A stretch of DNA of 64,000 nucleotides from Cutibacterium porci (GTDB lineage Bacteria; Actinomycetota; Actinomycetes; Propionibacteriales; Propionibacteriaceae): NCBI RefSeq assembly GCF_009696315.1, contig NZ_VUMG01000003.1, positions 521,405 through 585,404 on the forward strand. The letters run 5' to 3'. The translations under genes and the position numbers were made by a program. The notes beneath the pieces were generated by a model that saw only the letters and a program-made list of their open reading frames with translations, was not told the origin of the DNA and did not search any database. This document shows, piece by piece, positions 1-8,929 of the stretch. The stretch's first letter is position 1. Every line of letters begins with the position of its first letter.

Positions 1-2004
1 CGGTACGGCAGCAGCAACATCATAGGGGAACAGATGCAAAATATTGCCCCGCCCAGCGCGCTCGAAGTCAATTCGAGTCTCCGGGTGGTCCCGCAAGATG
101 CGATTTCCGACGTCGACGTACGCATCCAGTTGGCCTGTAATGATTCGGCTGATGGAGTAAGCACAAGAATTGAAGATGAAGACCCCGCCAGTGTTCGAGG
201 ACATATCGACGAGGTGGCCGTAGGCGTCGTTCATCAGATGCACTGGGTGACCATTAAACTCAATGGACCAGAACATTCGTTTCAGCTCGGTCACATTGGT
301 CTGTGCCGGCACCGTATAGGGGTAACCGTGGGCTTCGAAGCTATCCCCATGCGCGTACATCCACCGACCGGTGGTCAATTCCATCAACAAGGCATCAGTG
401 ATGTCTCGCAACCGAGGGGGGTCGCTAGTCCGGGTGACGGCTAAGGAGATCATGGAGCTCTCTAAGCCGGCGGCGGCACCACGCGTTCCATCGATGGGAT
501 CGACGATAAGGAACGCTTCGGGATCGCCGTCACCAACACTACGCAGCGCTCCATCCTCGGTATAGACGGCCAAAGGAGTTCTCGCACGTTCGAGATATCG
601 CCACAGGGCTTGTTCGGCAATAAGGTCGATGTCAAACTGCGCATCGCCACCGGGTGAGTCGTGACCAGATGGTGCCCCGCGCTGAGCGCGGTTGCTGTGA
701 GCTGCTCTACGGATGGCCGTTGCAGCATTAAACAGAAGCCTCTTCATCGTGATTCCCCCCCGGATCAGCTGTTCGAGACGGTCACACATGGTCTCGGCTT
801 CGTCAAGAGTGATGTTCAGCGCCGGTCGGATCTTTAACACATTGCCGCGCCCGTAGCGCGAGGTCCGCATCAGCAATCCGTACTTCCGCGCCATCTTGGC
901 TATATGGTTGGTTGCAGCGACATTCTCAGACCCATCGGCGTCGATGAGCTCGAGACCGATCATCAGCCCAACGCCGCGAACGTCGCCGATGATGGGCACT
1001 TGAGCCTGAAGGGCACGCATTCGCTGCATGATGTAGTCACCAACGATGGTCACGTTCTGTAGGAAGGCAGGTTCACGAATGATCTTCAGAGTGGCATTCG
1101 CTGCGGCGGCAGCAATGAGGTTCGAACCGTAAGTGAACGAGTGATGGTCGGGCTCCAAGCCGAGGAGGCCATCGTTGGTGATGATCGCTGCGACCTGGGC
1201 GCCAGAGCCACCAAGACCCTTAGCGACGGTGATAGCGTCCGGAACCACGCCGAAATGCTCCGAGGCGAACATGCGTCCAGTGCGTCCGATTCCGGTCTGG
1301 ACCTCGTCGAAGATGAGCTTGATGCCCCTCGCGTCACAAATCTCACGGACCCTCTGAAGGTATCCTTCCGGTGGGACGATGTTTCCGCCGTTGCCGGAAA
1401 TCGGTTCGATGAGCACGGCCGCGATCTCACCCTGGGAGGCGTATTCGATAAAATCTACAATTCGGTCTGCGCACAACAGCCCACAGGTCTCAGGTTCCTT
1501 GCCATAGAAGCACCGGTAGCAGTAGGGGTCTGGAACCTGTATCCCGAACCGCGGCAACGTTGGGAAGGGCGTTTTCCGGAACTGGTTGCCTGAGAGCGCT
1601 GTCATGGCCATGGTCTGACCTACATGGGCCCGGAAGAGAGTGATCACCTCGGTGCGACCAGTCACGCGCTGAGCCATCTTGATCGCCCCCTCATTCGCGG
1701 AGGATCCGCCGGAGACCTTAGGGTGCACGTGGTCCAGGCCGGCAGGCGCAAGTTCAGCGAGTGTACTGGTCATTTCGTTGATCGGGTGGGTCTGGTAACT
1801 CGAGCTGACATGAATCAGCTTGTCGGCCTGCTCCTTGATGGCTTTCACGACCGCCGGGTGGCGGTATCCGAGGCTGAGGTTGAAAGTCCCCGCCGAGCAG
1901 TCCATAAATTCGTTACCGTCCTTATCACGGACGTATAGACCTTCTGCATCGACAACCGTGAGATCGGAAACGTTATAGTATAGGTAGTTTGACGTATCCG
2001 GCAT
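1..2004 (-). CDS. Class III aminotransferase fused to an inositol-monophosphatase-like domain (3' end outside window)
   Basis: One open frame runs from ATG 2004 to the left edge (668 residues visible) with no stop. Residues 1 to about 415 are a fold-type I PLP aminotransferase of class III: FDEVQTG near 232-238, the PLP lysine in VAKGL (K262), and a Cys-rich insert (CYRCFYGK, about 162-169) typical of GabT/AGXT2-like members. From Met420, which is in the same frame, the sequence becomes an IMPase-like domain with a TED motif and the metal-binding DPIDGT; the C-terminal half lies beyond the window. Met420 has a G-rich stretch upstream, so internal initiation of a separate phosphatase is possible, but there is no stop between the domains. 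It is the last gene of an MFS-HAD-fusion cluster, suggesting uptake and dephosphorylation/transamination of an amino-polyol or aminocyclitol; the substrate is inferred only. Confidence 0.82.
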   Translation of the reverse strand, partial: MPDTSNYLYYNVSDLTVVDAEGLYVRDKDGNEFMDCSAGTFNLSLGYRHPAVVKAIKEQADKLIHVSSSYQTHPINEMTSTLAELAPAGLDHVHPKVSGGSSANEGAIKMAQRVTGRTEVITLFRAHVGQTMAMTALSGNQFRKTPFPTLPRFGIQVPDPYCYRCFYGKEPETCGLLCADRIVDFIEYASQGEIAAVLIEPISGNGGNIVPPEGYLQRVREICDARGIKLIFDEVQTGIGRTGRMFASEHFGVVPDAITVAKGLGGSGAQVAAIITNDGLLGLEPDHHSFTYGSNLIAAAAANATLKIIREPAFLQNVTIVGDYIMQRMRALQAQVPIIGDVRGVGLMIGLELIDADGSENVAATNHIAKMARKYGLLMRTSRYGRGNVLKIRPALNITLDEAETMCDRLEQLIRGGITMKRLLFNAATAIRRAAHSNRAQRGAPSGHDSPGGDAQFDIDLIAEQALWRYLERARTPLAVYTEDGALRSVGDGDPEAFLIVDPIDGTRGAAAGLESSMISLAVTRTSDPPRLRDITDALLMELTTGRWMYAHGDSFEAHGYPYTVPAQTNVTELKRMFWSIEFNGHPVHLMNDAYGHLVDMSSNTGGVFIFNSCAYSISRIITGQLDAYVDVGNRILRDHPETRIDFERAGRGNILHLFPYDVAAAVP

Positions 2005-2062
2005 AAGGTTCACCTGCTTCGTGGTACTACTTTGAATTTAGTCGGAAAAGTTTAATATCGGC

Positions 2063-2647
2063 TTAAGCGAGAGGCAAGCCAGGAAATTCTCCCCTAAAAA
2101 GGAAAGTGCTCATTCCAAACTCAGCGGCAGCGTCGGTATTAGCCGAGCGATCGTCGATAAACATTATGTCTTCAGGCCGAGCCTCCATGGCACGAGTTGC
2201 TGCGACGAAACACCCCTGAGAGGGCTTGGCCATGCCGAGGCGAGCGCTGAAAAGCATCCCATTGAAGAGCGAAGCAATCGGAAGATCAGCGATCGCCTCA
2301 GCTAAGGGATGCGGAGCGTTCGACAATAGCCACGGGCGGACACCTGACTCGTTGAGCTTGGTCAACCACTCGACAGCGGCTGGGTCAAGGTTGAGCCATC
2401 CGTCTACATCGATGCGAACAAAGGCGGCAAGTTCCTCATCACCGAGCTTGTAATCTGCGCCGAGTACCTTCTGCCAGTAGTCGCGAGGCGACTGTCCGCA
2501 ATCATAAGGCTCTCGGTATTCCCAGTACCGCTGTCGGAAATCCGAGGCAGATATCGCCGCGCGTTGAGCGAGTTCAGTCATCGCCGTATCGGGAAACGGC
2601 CTAGAAATCACTTCCGCGTAGTCGATGAGCAGCTTCTTCATGATCAT
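2063..2647 (-). CDS. HAD-superfamily hydrolase (probable small-molecule phosphatase)
   Basis: About 194 residues, the usual size of a HAD subfamily IA phosphatase. The N-terminal LLIDYAEVI carries the nucleophile Asp; the second position of the usual DxD is Ala, as in YihX-type members with DxGG. LLSNAP (about 113-118) is motif II, a Lys in MAKPSQGCF (about 140) is motif III, and FIDDRSANTDAA (about 164) is the motif IV acidic pair. An AAAGGA sequence precedes two candidate ATGs (2647 and 2641), so the true start may be two codons later. It lies 55 bp after the MFS gene and about 60 bp before the aminotransferase-phosphatase gene on the same strand, so an operon is likely. The substrate cannot be read from the sequence. 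Confidence 0.8.
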   Translation of the reverse strand: MIMKKLLIDYAEVISRPFPDTAMTELAQRAAISASDFRQRYWEYREPYDCGQSPRDYWQKVLGADYKLGDEELAAFVRIDVDGWLNLDPAAVEWLTKLNESGVRPWLLSNAPHPLAEAIADLPIASLFNGMLFSARLGMAKPSQGCFVAATRAMEARPEDIMFIDDRSANTDAAAEFGMSTFLFRGEFPGLPLA

Positions 2648-2701
2648 TCTGTCCTTTCCATGTATTCCTGTATATGTCCGGGGTGGTCAATATCGGAAAC
2701 C

Positions 2702-3985
2702 TCATCCCGGCGGCGAGATAGTGACGTCACGTTTGGGCGCATCTCGGCCTTTCGGTGCAGGAACGTTCTCTACCGGGTTGAGCGTGCTGGCGAGCACGAC
2801 GGCTACAAAGCCGATCGGCAACAGGACGGACAGGCCCCACCGCAAGCTTGTGGCTGTAGTGATCACGCCGACTAAGGGGCTGGTGACGAGAAATCCCACG
2901 CGCATGATCCAGTTCACGAGAGTGACACCCGAAGCTGAGCTCACGCCGGGAATGTGAGCGGCCGAACCCAAAGCACTGGGGACCAGAGTCGCCGCCCCGT
3001 ATCCCACTGCAGCCAGTCCAATGATGAGTCGGATAGGTTCCTGCGCCGTCACGATGGCGAGACCACCGAACACGATAAAGACTCCGCCGAAACGAGCGAT
3101 CCGTATCCTGCCGCACTTCTGGATGAGAAAGTCACCGCTGAAGCGGCCCAGACATTGACTACCGATGATGACGCTGAACGCGACGCCCGCACTCGCTGCC
3201 GGAACGTTACCAATCTGCACTGCGGCGATGGCAGACCAGTTGTTCGCCACGTCTTCGATGGTGGTCCCGCAGGTCGCAATAACGGCGAGCGGAAGGGCAG
3301 CCCGGAGCACGAACCACCACTGCAACCGGCCCTTCCCGCTGGAAGCGCTAGGTTCGTCATTGCTCTTCGGCATCACGGGAGCGTTACCAACGAGGAGACC
3401 ACCGATCCCGACGAGGATAATGCAGACGAAGCCGACCACGGCCAGGTAGAGACGCATGTCAGTGCCCGCACTTGCGGCTGCTGTCGAAGCAGCACCGCTG
3501 ATGACGCCACCCAAGCTCCACAACGCATGCATAGATGAAAGGATCGAGCGGCCCGAGTTGTCTTGGACAGCGACCCCGACGACGTTCTGGGCGACGTCCA
3601 CAATCGCGTCGAAGAAACCAGCGAAGAATATGCATGCCGCCAAAGCGAACCCACAACCTGACCAGCCAGCCAAAGCAACCGCGGCCGCGAGGACGACAGT
3701 GCCTACGACTGCCACAGGTACCGCGTAGAAGCGGGCGATCAATCGCGAGGGCAAGACGGAGGAGACGATAGCTCCGACTGCAAATGAAGCACCAACGAGG
3801 CCAAACTCCCAGGCCTTCAGGCCCAGTCGGCCCATAACCAGGGGGTACCAGGGTAGTAAGGCGGCGAAGACCGCGCCATTGCTGATGAAAAAGGCTCCTA
3901 CGCCAGCAACGCCACGAGGGCCGGTCCTGAATTCGGGTACCACGCGATCAAGATATGTATCAGAATGATCACATGCAACGATCAA
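2702..3985 (-). CDS. Major facilitator superfamily transporter
   Basis: 427 residues in the longest frame, with about twelve hydrophobic segments arranged as two bundles around a polar central loop (about residues 205-222), the layout of MFS carriers. No diagnostic substrate motif was recognised. The start is uncertain: the longest frame begins at 3985 and would overlap the divergent DeoR gene, whereas a GTG at 3943 (VVPEFRTG...) would remove most of the overlap; neither has a clear ribosome binding site, so leaderless translation is possible. First gene of a likely operon with the HAD phosphatase and the aminotransferase-IMPase fusion, so it probably imports the substrate of that pathway (inference). 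Confidence 0.82.
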   Translation of the reverse strand: MIVACDHSDTYLDRVVPEFRTGPRGVAGVGAFFISNGAVFAALLPWYPLVMGRLGLKAWEFGLVGASFAVGAIVSSVLPSRLIARFYAVPVAVVGTVVLAAAVALAGWSGCGFALAACIFFAGFFDAIVDVAQNVVGVAVQDNSGRSILSSMHALWSLGGVISGAASTAAASAGTDMRLYLAVVGFVCIILVGIGGLLVGNAPVMPKSNDEPSASSGKGRLQWWFVLRAALPLAVIATCGTTIEDVANNWSAIAAVQIGNVPAASAGVAFSVIIGSQCLGRFSGDFLIQKCGRIRIARFGGVFIVFGGLAIVTAQEPIRLIIGLAAVGYGAATLVPSALGSAAHIPGVSSASGVTLVNWIMRVGFLVTSPLVGVITTATSLRWGLSVLLPIGFVAVVLASTLNPVENVPAPKGRDAPKRDVTISPPG

Positions 3986-4758
3986 AGCGCCATAAAATGA
4001 TCATTGAGGCGGTGCGCTCTGGACCGCACTCCATCGACGAGCTCGCGAAGCTGACTGGCGCGAGCTCAGTCAGCGTCAGACGAGACCTCGCTGAACTTGC
4101 TGATCAGGGTGTCATCCGACGCTTCCGCGGTGGCGCAGCCCCGGTATCTCATCGTGGGGCTGACTATCCCTTCGCCCTGCGCCAAGCCTCAGGCATTGAG
4201 TCCAAATCCGCTTTGGCCAAGGCCACGGCCGAGCTCATCGAACCGGGAGAGAGCGTCTTCGTCGACAACGGCACCACTGCACTCGCCGTAGCCGAAGAGC
4301 TATCGGGAAAGAACTTGACCGCAATGACAGTCTCCCTCCACTCCGCAGCCGCGCTCGCAAGCAAGCCAGGAAACCAAGTCATTGTCCCTGGTGGACCCAT
4401 CGACCATGACGACCTGGCCTTCACCAGCGCCGGCGCCACCGAAGCAGTCGCTGCCATGAGATTCGATACCGCTGTCATTGGTACATGTGCCGCAAACCCC
4501 GACGCTGGCCTCACCGTCGCCGGATGGGGTGATGCCCAGGTCAAACGTGCTGCCATCGCCTCAGCCCAGCGAGTTTTCCTTGTCGCAACGGCCGACAAGT
4601 TCAACCACACGGCGGCGCACCGATTCGCATCCATCGCCGACCTGGATGCAATCATCACGACCTATGGTGCACCGCCAAGTGCCATCGCAGAGGCGCGCAT
4701 CGCCGGGGTGACCATGATCGAATTGGACCATAGCGGCGGTACCGAGACGCTCGGGTAA
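3973..4758 (+). CDS. DeoR-family transcriptional regulator
   Basis: About 261 residues. The N-terminus (RHKMIIEAVRSG, DELAKLTGASSVSVRRDLAEL, GVIRRFRGGA) is a DeoR-type winged helix-turn-helix, followed by the sugar-phosphate-sensing DeoRC fold with FVDNGTTALAVAEEL and VPGG. Start placed at ATG 3973 because family members begin shortly before this RxxxIIEA segment; an in-frame ATG at 3955 is possible. It is divergent from, and almost touches, the MFS gene, so it is the obvious local repressor, with a phosphorylated intermediate as expected inducer (family knowledge). TGATCA hexamers recur around 3967 and 3998 in the shared start region and could be part of an operator. Confidence 0.85.
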   Translation: MQRSKRHKMIIEAVRSGPHSIDELAKLTGASSVSVRRDLAELADQGVIRRFRGGAAPVSHRGADYPFALRQASGIESKSALAKATAELIEPGESVFVDNGTTALAVAEELSGKNLTAMTVSLHSAAALASKPGNQVIVPGGPIDHDDLAFTSAGATEAVAAMRFDTAVIGTCAANPDAGLTVAGWGDAQVKRAAIASAQRVFLVATADKFNHTAAHRFASIADLDAIITTYGAPPSAIAEARIAGVTMIELDHSGGTETLG

Positions 4759-4853
4759 AAAACCCGCATCGTCGACACTTCCTTCGAGGTTGATCGCCAA
4801 CAGCAGGAGGATTCTTCCACCCCTGAATAGCATCGTGGTGATGCATCCCTGAC

Positions 4854-5546
4854 TCATCGTGAGTTGAGGGCTTCGCGGACCCCGTCGTCGGTTTCTCCCA
4901 GAGTCGGTTCGCGGCTACTGACGACGTCGGTGATCATCTTTCCGCGCGCCCCGAACTCGCGGGCCCAACCCTTCCACCACACCGTGTCGCGAGGCTGGGT
5001 GCGATCAGGGGCCCCGACAGCGTCAAGCCCGGTCATCCGGCACGTCGCGACGGTACGAATCTCGTGGTAGTCCTGTGTCACCATGATGGCCCGGTCGACC
5101 CCGAAGATCCGTCGAGCCCGAACACAGGTGTCGTAGGTGTCGAGACCAGCGAAGTCCTCGACGATCCTGGCCGCCGGAACTCCCTTGCTGACGAGGTACG
5201 TCTTCATCACCTTGGGCTCGTTGTAATGAGTCTCTCGGTTGTCCCCCGACACCAAGATGACCTTGGCCTTGCCGCTGCGGTAGAGATCGGCAGCAACGTC
5301 GAGGCGTCCTCGCAGATAGGCCGACGGGGTACCCGAGGGCAGGACTTGGGCACCGAGGACAATGGCGACATCGCGCGGTTCAGTGTCAGCGACGTCGTGA
5401 ACCTTGCCGTATGACAGCGCCCCAGCCAGCGCCCAAGGCCCCAACAGTGCAACAAAGGCAGCAATGCATGTCGACACGACCACAGTGCGAATTGGGTGTC
5501 GGCGGCACGAACTCACACTCCCACTGTATAACCCGTGTTTTGGCAT
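4854..5546 (-). CDS. SanA/YdcF-like DUF218 membrane-anchored protein
   Basis: 230 residues with one N-terminal membrane segment (about 20-43) and then the DUF218 fold: DVAIVLGAQVLPSGTPSAYLRGRLDVAADLY, VSGDN, a NEPKVMKTYL segment and MVTQDYH. This matches the SanA branch (vancomycin high-temperature exclusion protein), thought to act in envelope integrity outside the membrane; the reaction is not established for the family. The start has no strong ribosome binding site. It is convergent with the DeoR gene and followed upstream by a tiny membrane peptide gene on the same strand. Confidence 0.85.
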   Translation of the reverse strand: MPKHGLYSGSVSSCRRHPIRTVVVSTCIAAFVALLGPWALAGALSYGKVHDVADTEPRDVAIVLGAQVLPSGTPSAYLRGRLDVAADLYRSGKAKVILVSGDNRETHYNEPKVMKTYLVSKGVPAARIVEDFAGLDTYDTCVRARRIFGVDRAIMVTQDYHEIRTVATCRMTGLDAVGAPDRTQPRDTVWWKGWAREFGARGKMITDVVSSREPTLGETDDGVREALNSR

Positions 5547-5626
5547 CCAGCGACTGCAATAGCATGTGGTAGCACAAAGAGGTCACCACGACACCACGCC
5601 GCCTATCCAAAACTCTGTCGCTATCC

Positions 5627-5749
5627 CTACCGCTTATCGCCTTTGCGGAAGTTAACCACTAGGAGACCAATAATGACCACAAGAATAACGACCGCGACGA
5701 TCAGGATCGAGATAATCCAAGACTCACTCGACATCAATAATACATCCAC
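5627..5749 (-). CDS. Small single-pass membrane peptide (40 aa)
   Basis: GTG at 5749 opens a 40-codon frame with an AAGG ribosome binding site about 8 nt upstream; an internal ATG at 5734 would give 35 residues. After a short polar head (MSSES) comes an unbroken hydrophobic run of about 22 residues rich in Ile/Val/Leu, closed by a positive tail (NFRKGDKR), so the C-terminus should be cytoplasmic. The composition and sharp TM/positive-tail design look selected rather than random. Function unknown. It is about 80 bp upstream of the SanA-like gene on the same strand and may be co-transcribed with it. Confidence 0.5.
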   Translation of the reverse strand: MDVLLMSSESWIISILIVAVVILVVIIGLLVVNFRKGDKR

Positions 5750-6068
5750 GCGCTAGACCTTCCCTTCAGTTAGCAACCCAGCAGTAATTTTCATAAACTA
5801 TGACAACCCAGTTTGCCCTAGTCTGTAAGCTTAGCTGTTGCGTTAAATTCCTTTACAGAGAGATCCAGAAACCTTGATCCAGAATACACACCAGCATAAC
5901 TAATAATTGCGCCACCAAACCTCACATAAGAAGGTAACCTTTAATCTTTCATACCATTAATTCTTCATTGAATGCTTCCCCATCGAAGGTATGCAAGAGC
6001 ATACCATCATGGCCGCAGATCGAACGAAACGTTCACGACCTATACGAAAGTACAGCTTTTCTTAGGTA
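5750..6068. other. AT-rich intergenic stretch without a convincing gene
   Basis: About 320 bases, clearly more AT-rich than the flanking genes. No frame here carries a credible start and protein-like composition. It contains a perfect short inverted repeat at 5988-6005 (GGTATGC, loop AAGA, GCATACC), which could be an operator or a small hairpin. Otherwise nothing recognised. Confidence 0.5.
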
Positions 6069-6100
6069 GTGTTTGACGGTATATCCCTGCCGCCAAACAC
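6069..6100 (-). terminator. Hairpin after pgi
   Basis: Inverted repeat GTGTTTG/CAAACAC extended by an inner CGG/CCG with one mismatch, starting 13 bases beyond the pgi stop codon. There is no T-run after it on the pgi strand, so it may be a weak or factor-assisted terminator. Confidence 0.45.
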
Positions 6101-6112
6101 CACCCACAATGA

Positions 6113-7795
6113 TCACCGACGGTGCTCGCGATACCACGTCACTAGCGAGACCGTCGACGAATCCTGAGCCTTCAGGGCGTCATCGTCACCGGACACAGCC
6201 GGGGCGATTTGCAGCGCAAGCTTTTTACCTAATTCGACACCCCACTGGTCAAAAGAGTCGATACCCCAGACGGCACCCTGCACAAAAGTGATGTGCTCGT
6301 AAAGGGCAATGAGCTCACCAAGCACCTTCGGGGATAGTTCGGAAGCCATGATTGACGTCGTCGGACGGTCTCCGGCAAAAACCCGAGCGGGAACAATGGC
6401 CTCGTCAGTGCCCTCGGCGCGCACCTCGTCGGCGGTCTTACCGAAGGCCAGAGCAGCCGTCTGGGCAAAGAAGTTACTCAGAAACAGCTCGTGGACGTCG
6501 GTAGCGCCATCCTTGGTCGGATGGGCTGGATTAGCCACCGCGATGAAATCAGCCGGAATGAGGCGGGTGCCCTGGTGAATGAGCTGATAGAAGGCGTGCT
6601 GACCGTTAGTGCCCGGCTCGCCCCAGAAAATCTCGCCGGTGTCGGTAGTCACTGCTGAACCATCCCAGCGCACCGACTTGCCATTCGACTCCATAGTCAG
6701 CTGCTGCAAATAAGCCGGGAAGCGGTGCAAATACTGTGAATATGGAAGCACCGCATGCGAGTGGGCCTTCCAGAAGTTGACGTACCAGATGTTCAACATG
6801 CCCATAAGCAGCGGGACGTTCTGCTCCGGCTCGGTGGTGGCGAAGTGCTCGTCGACGGCGTGAAATCCGGCCAGGAAGTCCTCGAAACCCTTCGGTCCGA
6901 TCGCGACGGCAAGCGACGTACCGACGGCGGAATCCACCGAGTAGCGGCCACCCACCCAGCTCCAGAACCCAAAAGCATTCACTGGATCGATGCCGAACTC
7001 CTCGACCTTGTCCAAGGCCGTTGAGACGGCGACAAAGTGCTTGGCGACGGCGTCACGTCGAGCCTGCTCGGCGTCGGCAATCGCACCGGCAGCGACCAAG
7101 CCGTCAAGCAGCCACGCACGCACGCACCGGGCATTGGTCAGAGTCTCCAGAGTGGTGAAGGTCTTAGAGGCAATGATGACCAGGGTCGTCTCGGGGTCAA
7201 GATCGGCGGTCTTGACAGCAGCATCGGTCGGGTCAATGTTGGAGATGAAGCGGCACTCCAGGCCATCCTTGACGTAGGGCTTGAGGGCCTCATAGGCCAT
7301 CACCGGGCCAAGATCGGAGCCGCCAATGCCAACGTTAATGACAGTACGAATCGGCTTGCCGGTGACCCCCTTCCACTCACCCGAACGCACCTTTCCCGCG
7401 AAGGCGTAAATCTTGTCGAGCACCTCATGAACATCGGCAACGGCGTCCTGTCCGTCAACATGCAGCTCGTCAGTGCGGGGACGACGCAGCGCGGTATGGA
7501 GGACGGCGCGGTCCTCAGTAACGTTGATGTGCTCACCGGCATACATTGCGTCACGACGCTCGGTGACGTGAGTCTGCGCAGCCAGTTCGAGGAGAGCGTC
7601 ACGAATCTCGTCGGTAAGGAGGTTCTTCGATAAATCGACGTGCAGGTCCGCGACGTCAAGGGTGTAATGCTCAGCGCGGTGCGGGTCAGCGTCAAACAAA
7701 CGGCGCAGCTTGTACGGCCCGTCAACGAAGTCGGACTTCAGGTCTAAGAGCGTGCCCCATGCGGGGGTGGACGTAGCGTCGATGGGAGTCTGCAT
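6113..7795 (-). CDS. pgi: Glucose-6-phosphate isomerase
   Basis: 560 residues, normal for the long bacterial form. Recognisable blocks are [20 protein letters not shown] (about 151-170), [15 protein letters not shown] (about 208-222), [11 protein letters not shown] (about 281-291, containing the catalytic Arg), MESNGKSV (about 367) and [10 protein letters not shown] with the histidine of QLIHQGT (about 408-416). It interconverts glucose-6-phosphate and fructose-6-phosphate in the cytoplasm. The ATG at 7795 lies in the divergent spacer shared with the surface protein gene. Confidence 0.97.
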   Translation of the reverse strand: MQTPIDATSTPAWGTLLDLKSDFVDGPYKLRRLFDADPHRAEHYTLDVADLHVDLSKNLLTDEIRDALLELAAQTHVTERRDAMYAGEHINVTEDRAVLHTALRRPRTDELHVDGQDAVADVHEVLDKIYAFAGKVRSGEWKGVTGKPIRTVINVGIGGSDLGPVMAYEALKPYVKDGLECRFISNIDPTDAAVKTADLDPETTLVIIASKTFTTLETLTNARCVRAWLLDGLVAAGAIADAEQARRDAVAKHFVAVSTALDKVEEFGIDPVNAFGFWSWVGGRYSVDSAVGTSLAVAIGPKGFEDFLAGFHAVDEHFATTEPEQNVPLLMGMLNIWYVNFWKAHSHAVLPYSQYLHRFPAYLQQLTMESNGKSVRWDGSAVTTDTGEIFWGEPGTNGQHAFYQLIHQGTRLIPADFIAVANPAHPTKDGATDVHELFLSNFFAQTAALAFGKTADEVRAEGTDEAIVPARVFAGDRPTTSIMASELSPKVLGELIALYEHITFVQGAVWGIDSFDQWGVELGKKLALQIAPAVSGDDDALKAQDSSTVSLVTWYREHRR

Positions 7796-7875
7796 AGCCC
7801 CAGCCTAGGAGATGGGGTGGCGACGACATCGTCTCACCTCGCTTATCATGTTCGCGATCGACTAAAGGAGGACAC

Positions 7876-8904
7876 GTGGGCGCGAAATATCGTCGAGCTG
7901 TTGCCCTAGCGTCGATTCTCGTCGCCCTAGCGCCAACCCCGTTTGCTGTGCCAACACCTTTACTGGCTTCAATAGCTCATGCTGCACCTCCAGGGGCAAC
8001 ACCCCCTGGAAATCTGTCGATGAGTGCATCCCTCGACCAGTCGGGCACACTCGAAGCCAAGGGAACGTTGCGAACCCAAACCGGACAACCGGTTTCACAA
8101 GCCCTCATTAACCTTGCGGTAGACGGAAAGCTCTTCACTGCTGGCATGACGCGCGATGACGGATCATGGTCTGCCAGCTTGCGGTTGCCATCGCCTATGC
8201 AAAATGGCCCCCATGAGCTGTTGGCTACCTTCGACGGTGCCACCGGCGTCGGAGCGGCCTCAGTAAGCGGCACTTTCTCGATGCCCCCGCAGCCCACACT
8301 CCTCACCGCCGCTGCCAAGCCAATGACCGCCGCCCCCGGGGCGTTACTGAACGTCACCGGCAAAGCCGCCCTCTTCGATCACCGTCCCGTCGCCGACAGC
8401 CACGTGGCGATAGTGCTCGGCGATGACGGCCAAGCAGCTTTAACAACCCCTACCGACCCGCAGGGAAACTACCAAGCCGTCGTCCCGATACCACTGGATG
8501 CCCCTCACGGACCTTTCAATGTAACGGTCAAGCTGGTGGACTCCCGCTATGGAGCCTCACAACAGACCATCACGGTACAGGTAGCATCAGCCAGCCCAAG
8601 CCCCACACCGACGCCATCGCTTCGGCCCACCCCCAGCACCCCGACGCCTAGCTCTCCGACGCCGACTACTAGCGAAGATGGTCGGATCCCCATGGCCTCG
8701 TCCAGCCCCATCCCGGTAGCGCATCGCAGCGTCCTGGACTCCTTCGGCGGGCGCAAGCCACTCCTAATACTCGCCATCGTCATCGGTGTTCTGCTGCTCG
8801 GAGTCCTGCTAGGGTCATTCACCCGTCACCGCGGTGACAAGGGAAGCAGCGAGGGGGACGGCAACTCCCTCTTTGACGACTGGGATGGACCGAGCCAGCG
8901 CTAA
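7876..8904 (+). CDS. Secreted, membrane-anchored surface protein with Ig-like regions and a Pro/Thr/Ser stalk
   Basis: GTG start at 7876 directly after an AAAGGAGG ribosome binding site. 342 residues: signal peptide with AHA-A cleavage region (about 28-37), two beta-rich stretches resembling Ig-like or carboxypeptidase-regulatory-like folds (about 45-135 and 140-235; e.g. GQPVSQALINLAVDGK and RPVADSHVAIVLGDDG), a low-complexity Pro/Thr/Ser stalk (about 237-270), then one membrane helix (LLILAIVIGVLLLGVLLGSF) and a short acidic cytoplasmic tail. This is the design of a wall-spanning surface protein. No enzyme motif. Divergent from pgi; the downstream gene is convergent. Confidence 0.72.
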   Translation: MGAKYRRAVALASILVALAPTPFAVPTPLLASIAHAAPPGATPPGNLSMSASLDQSGTLEAKGTLRTQTGQPVSQALINLAVDGKLFTAGMTRDDGSWSASLRLPSPMQNGPHELLATFDGATGVGAASVSGTFSMPPQPTLLTAAAKPMTAAPGALLNVTGKAALFDHRPVADSHVAIVLGDDGQAALTTPTDPQGNYQAVVPIPLDAPHGPFNVTVKLVDSRYGASQQTITVQVASASPSPTPTPSLRPTPSTPTPSSPTPTTSEDGRIPMASSSPIPVAHRSVLDSFGGRKPLLILAIVIGVLLLGVLLGSFTRHRGDKGSSEGDGNSLFDDWDGPSQR

Positions 8905-8929
8905 ACGTACCGACCGATGGCTCACCACC

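Noticed and set aside
462..728. Minus-strand 88-residue frame near the left edge
   Set aside because: It is out of frame with the aminotransferase-IMPase fusion, whose motifs (DPIDGT and others) cover the same bases.
747..760. A gene boundary between aminotransferase and IMPase
   Set aside because: There is no stop codon between the two domains in the shared frame; only an internal ATG with a G-rich stretch. Kept as one fused gene with a caveat.
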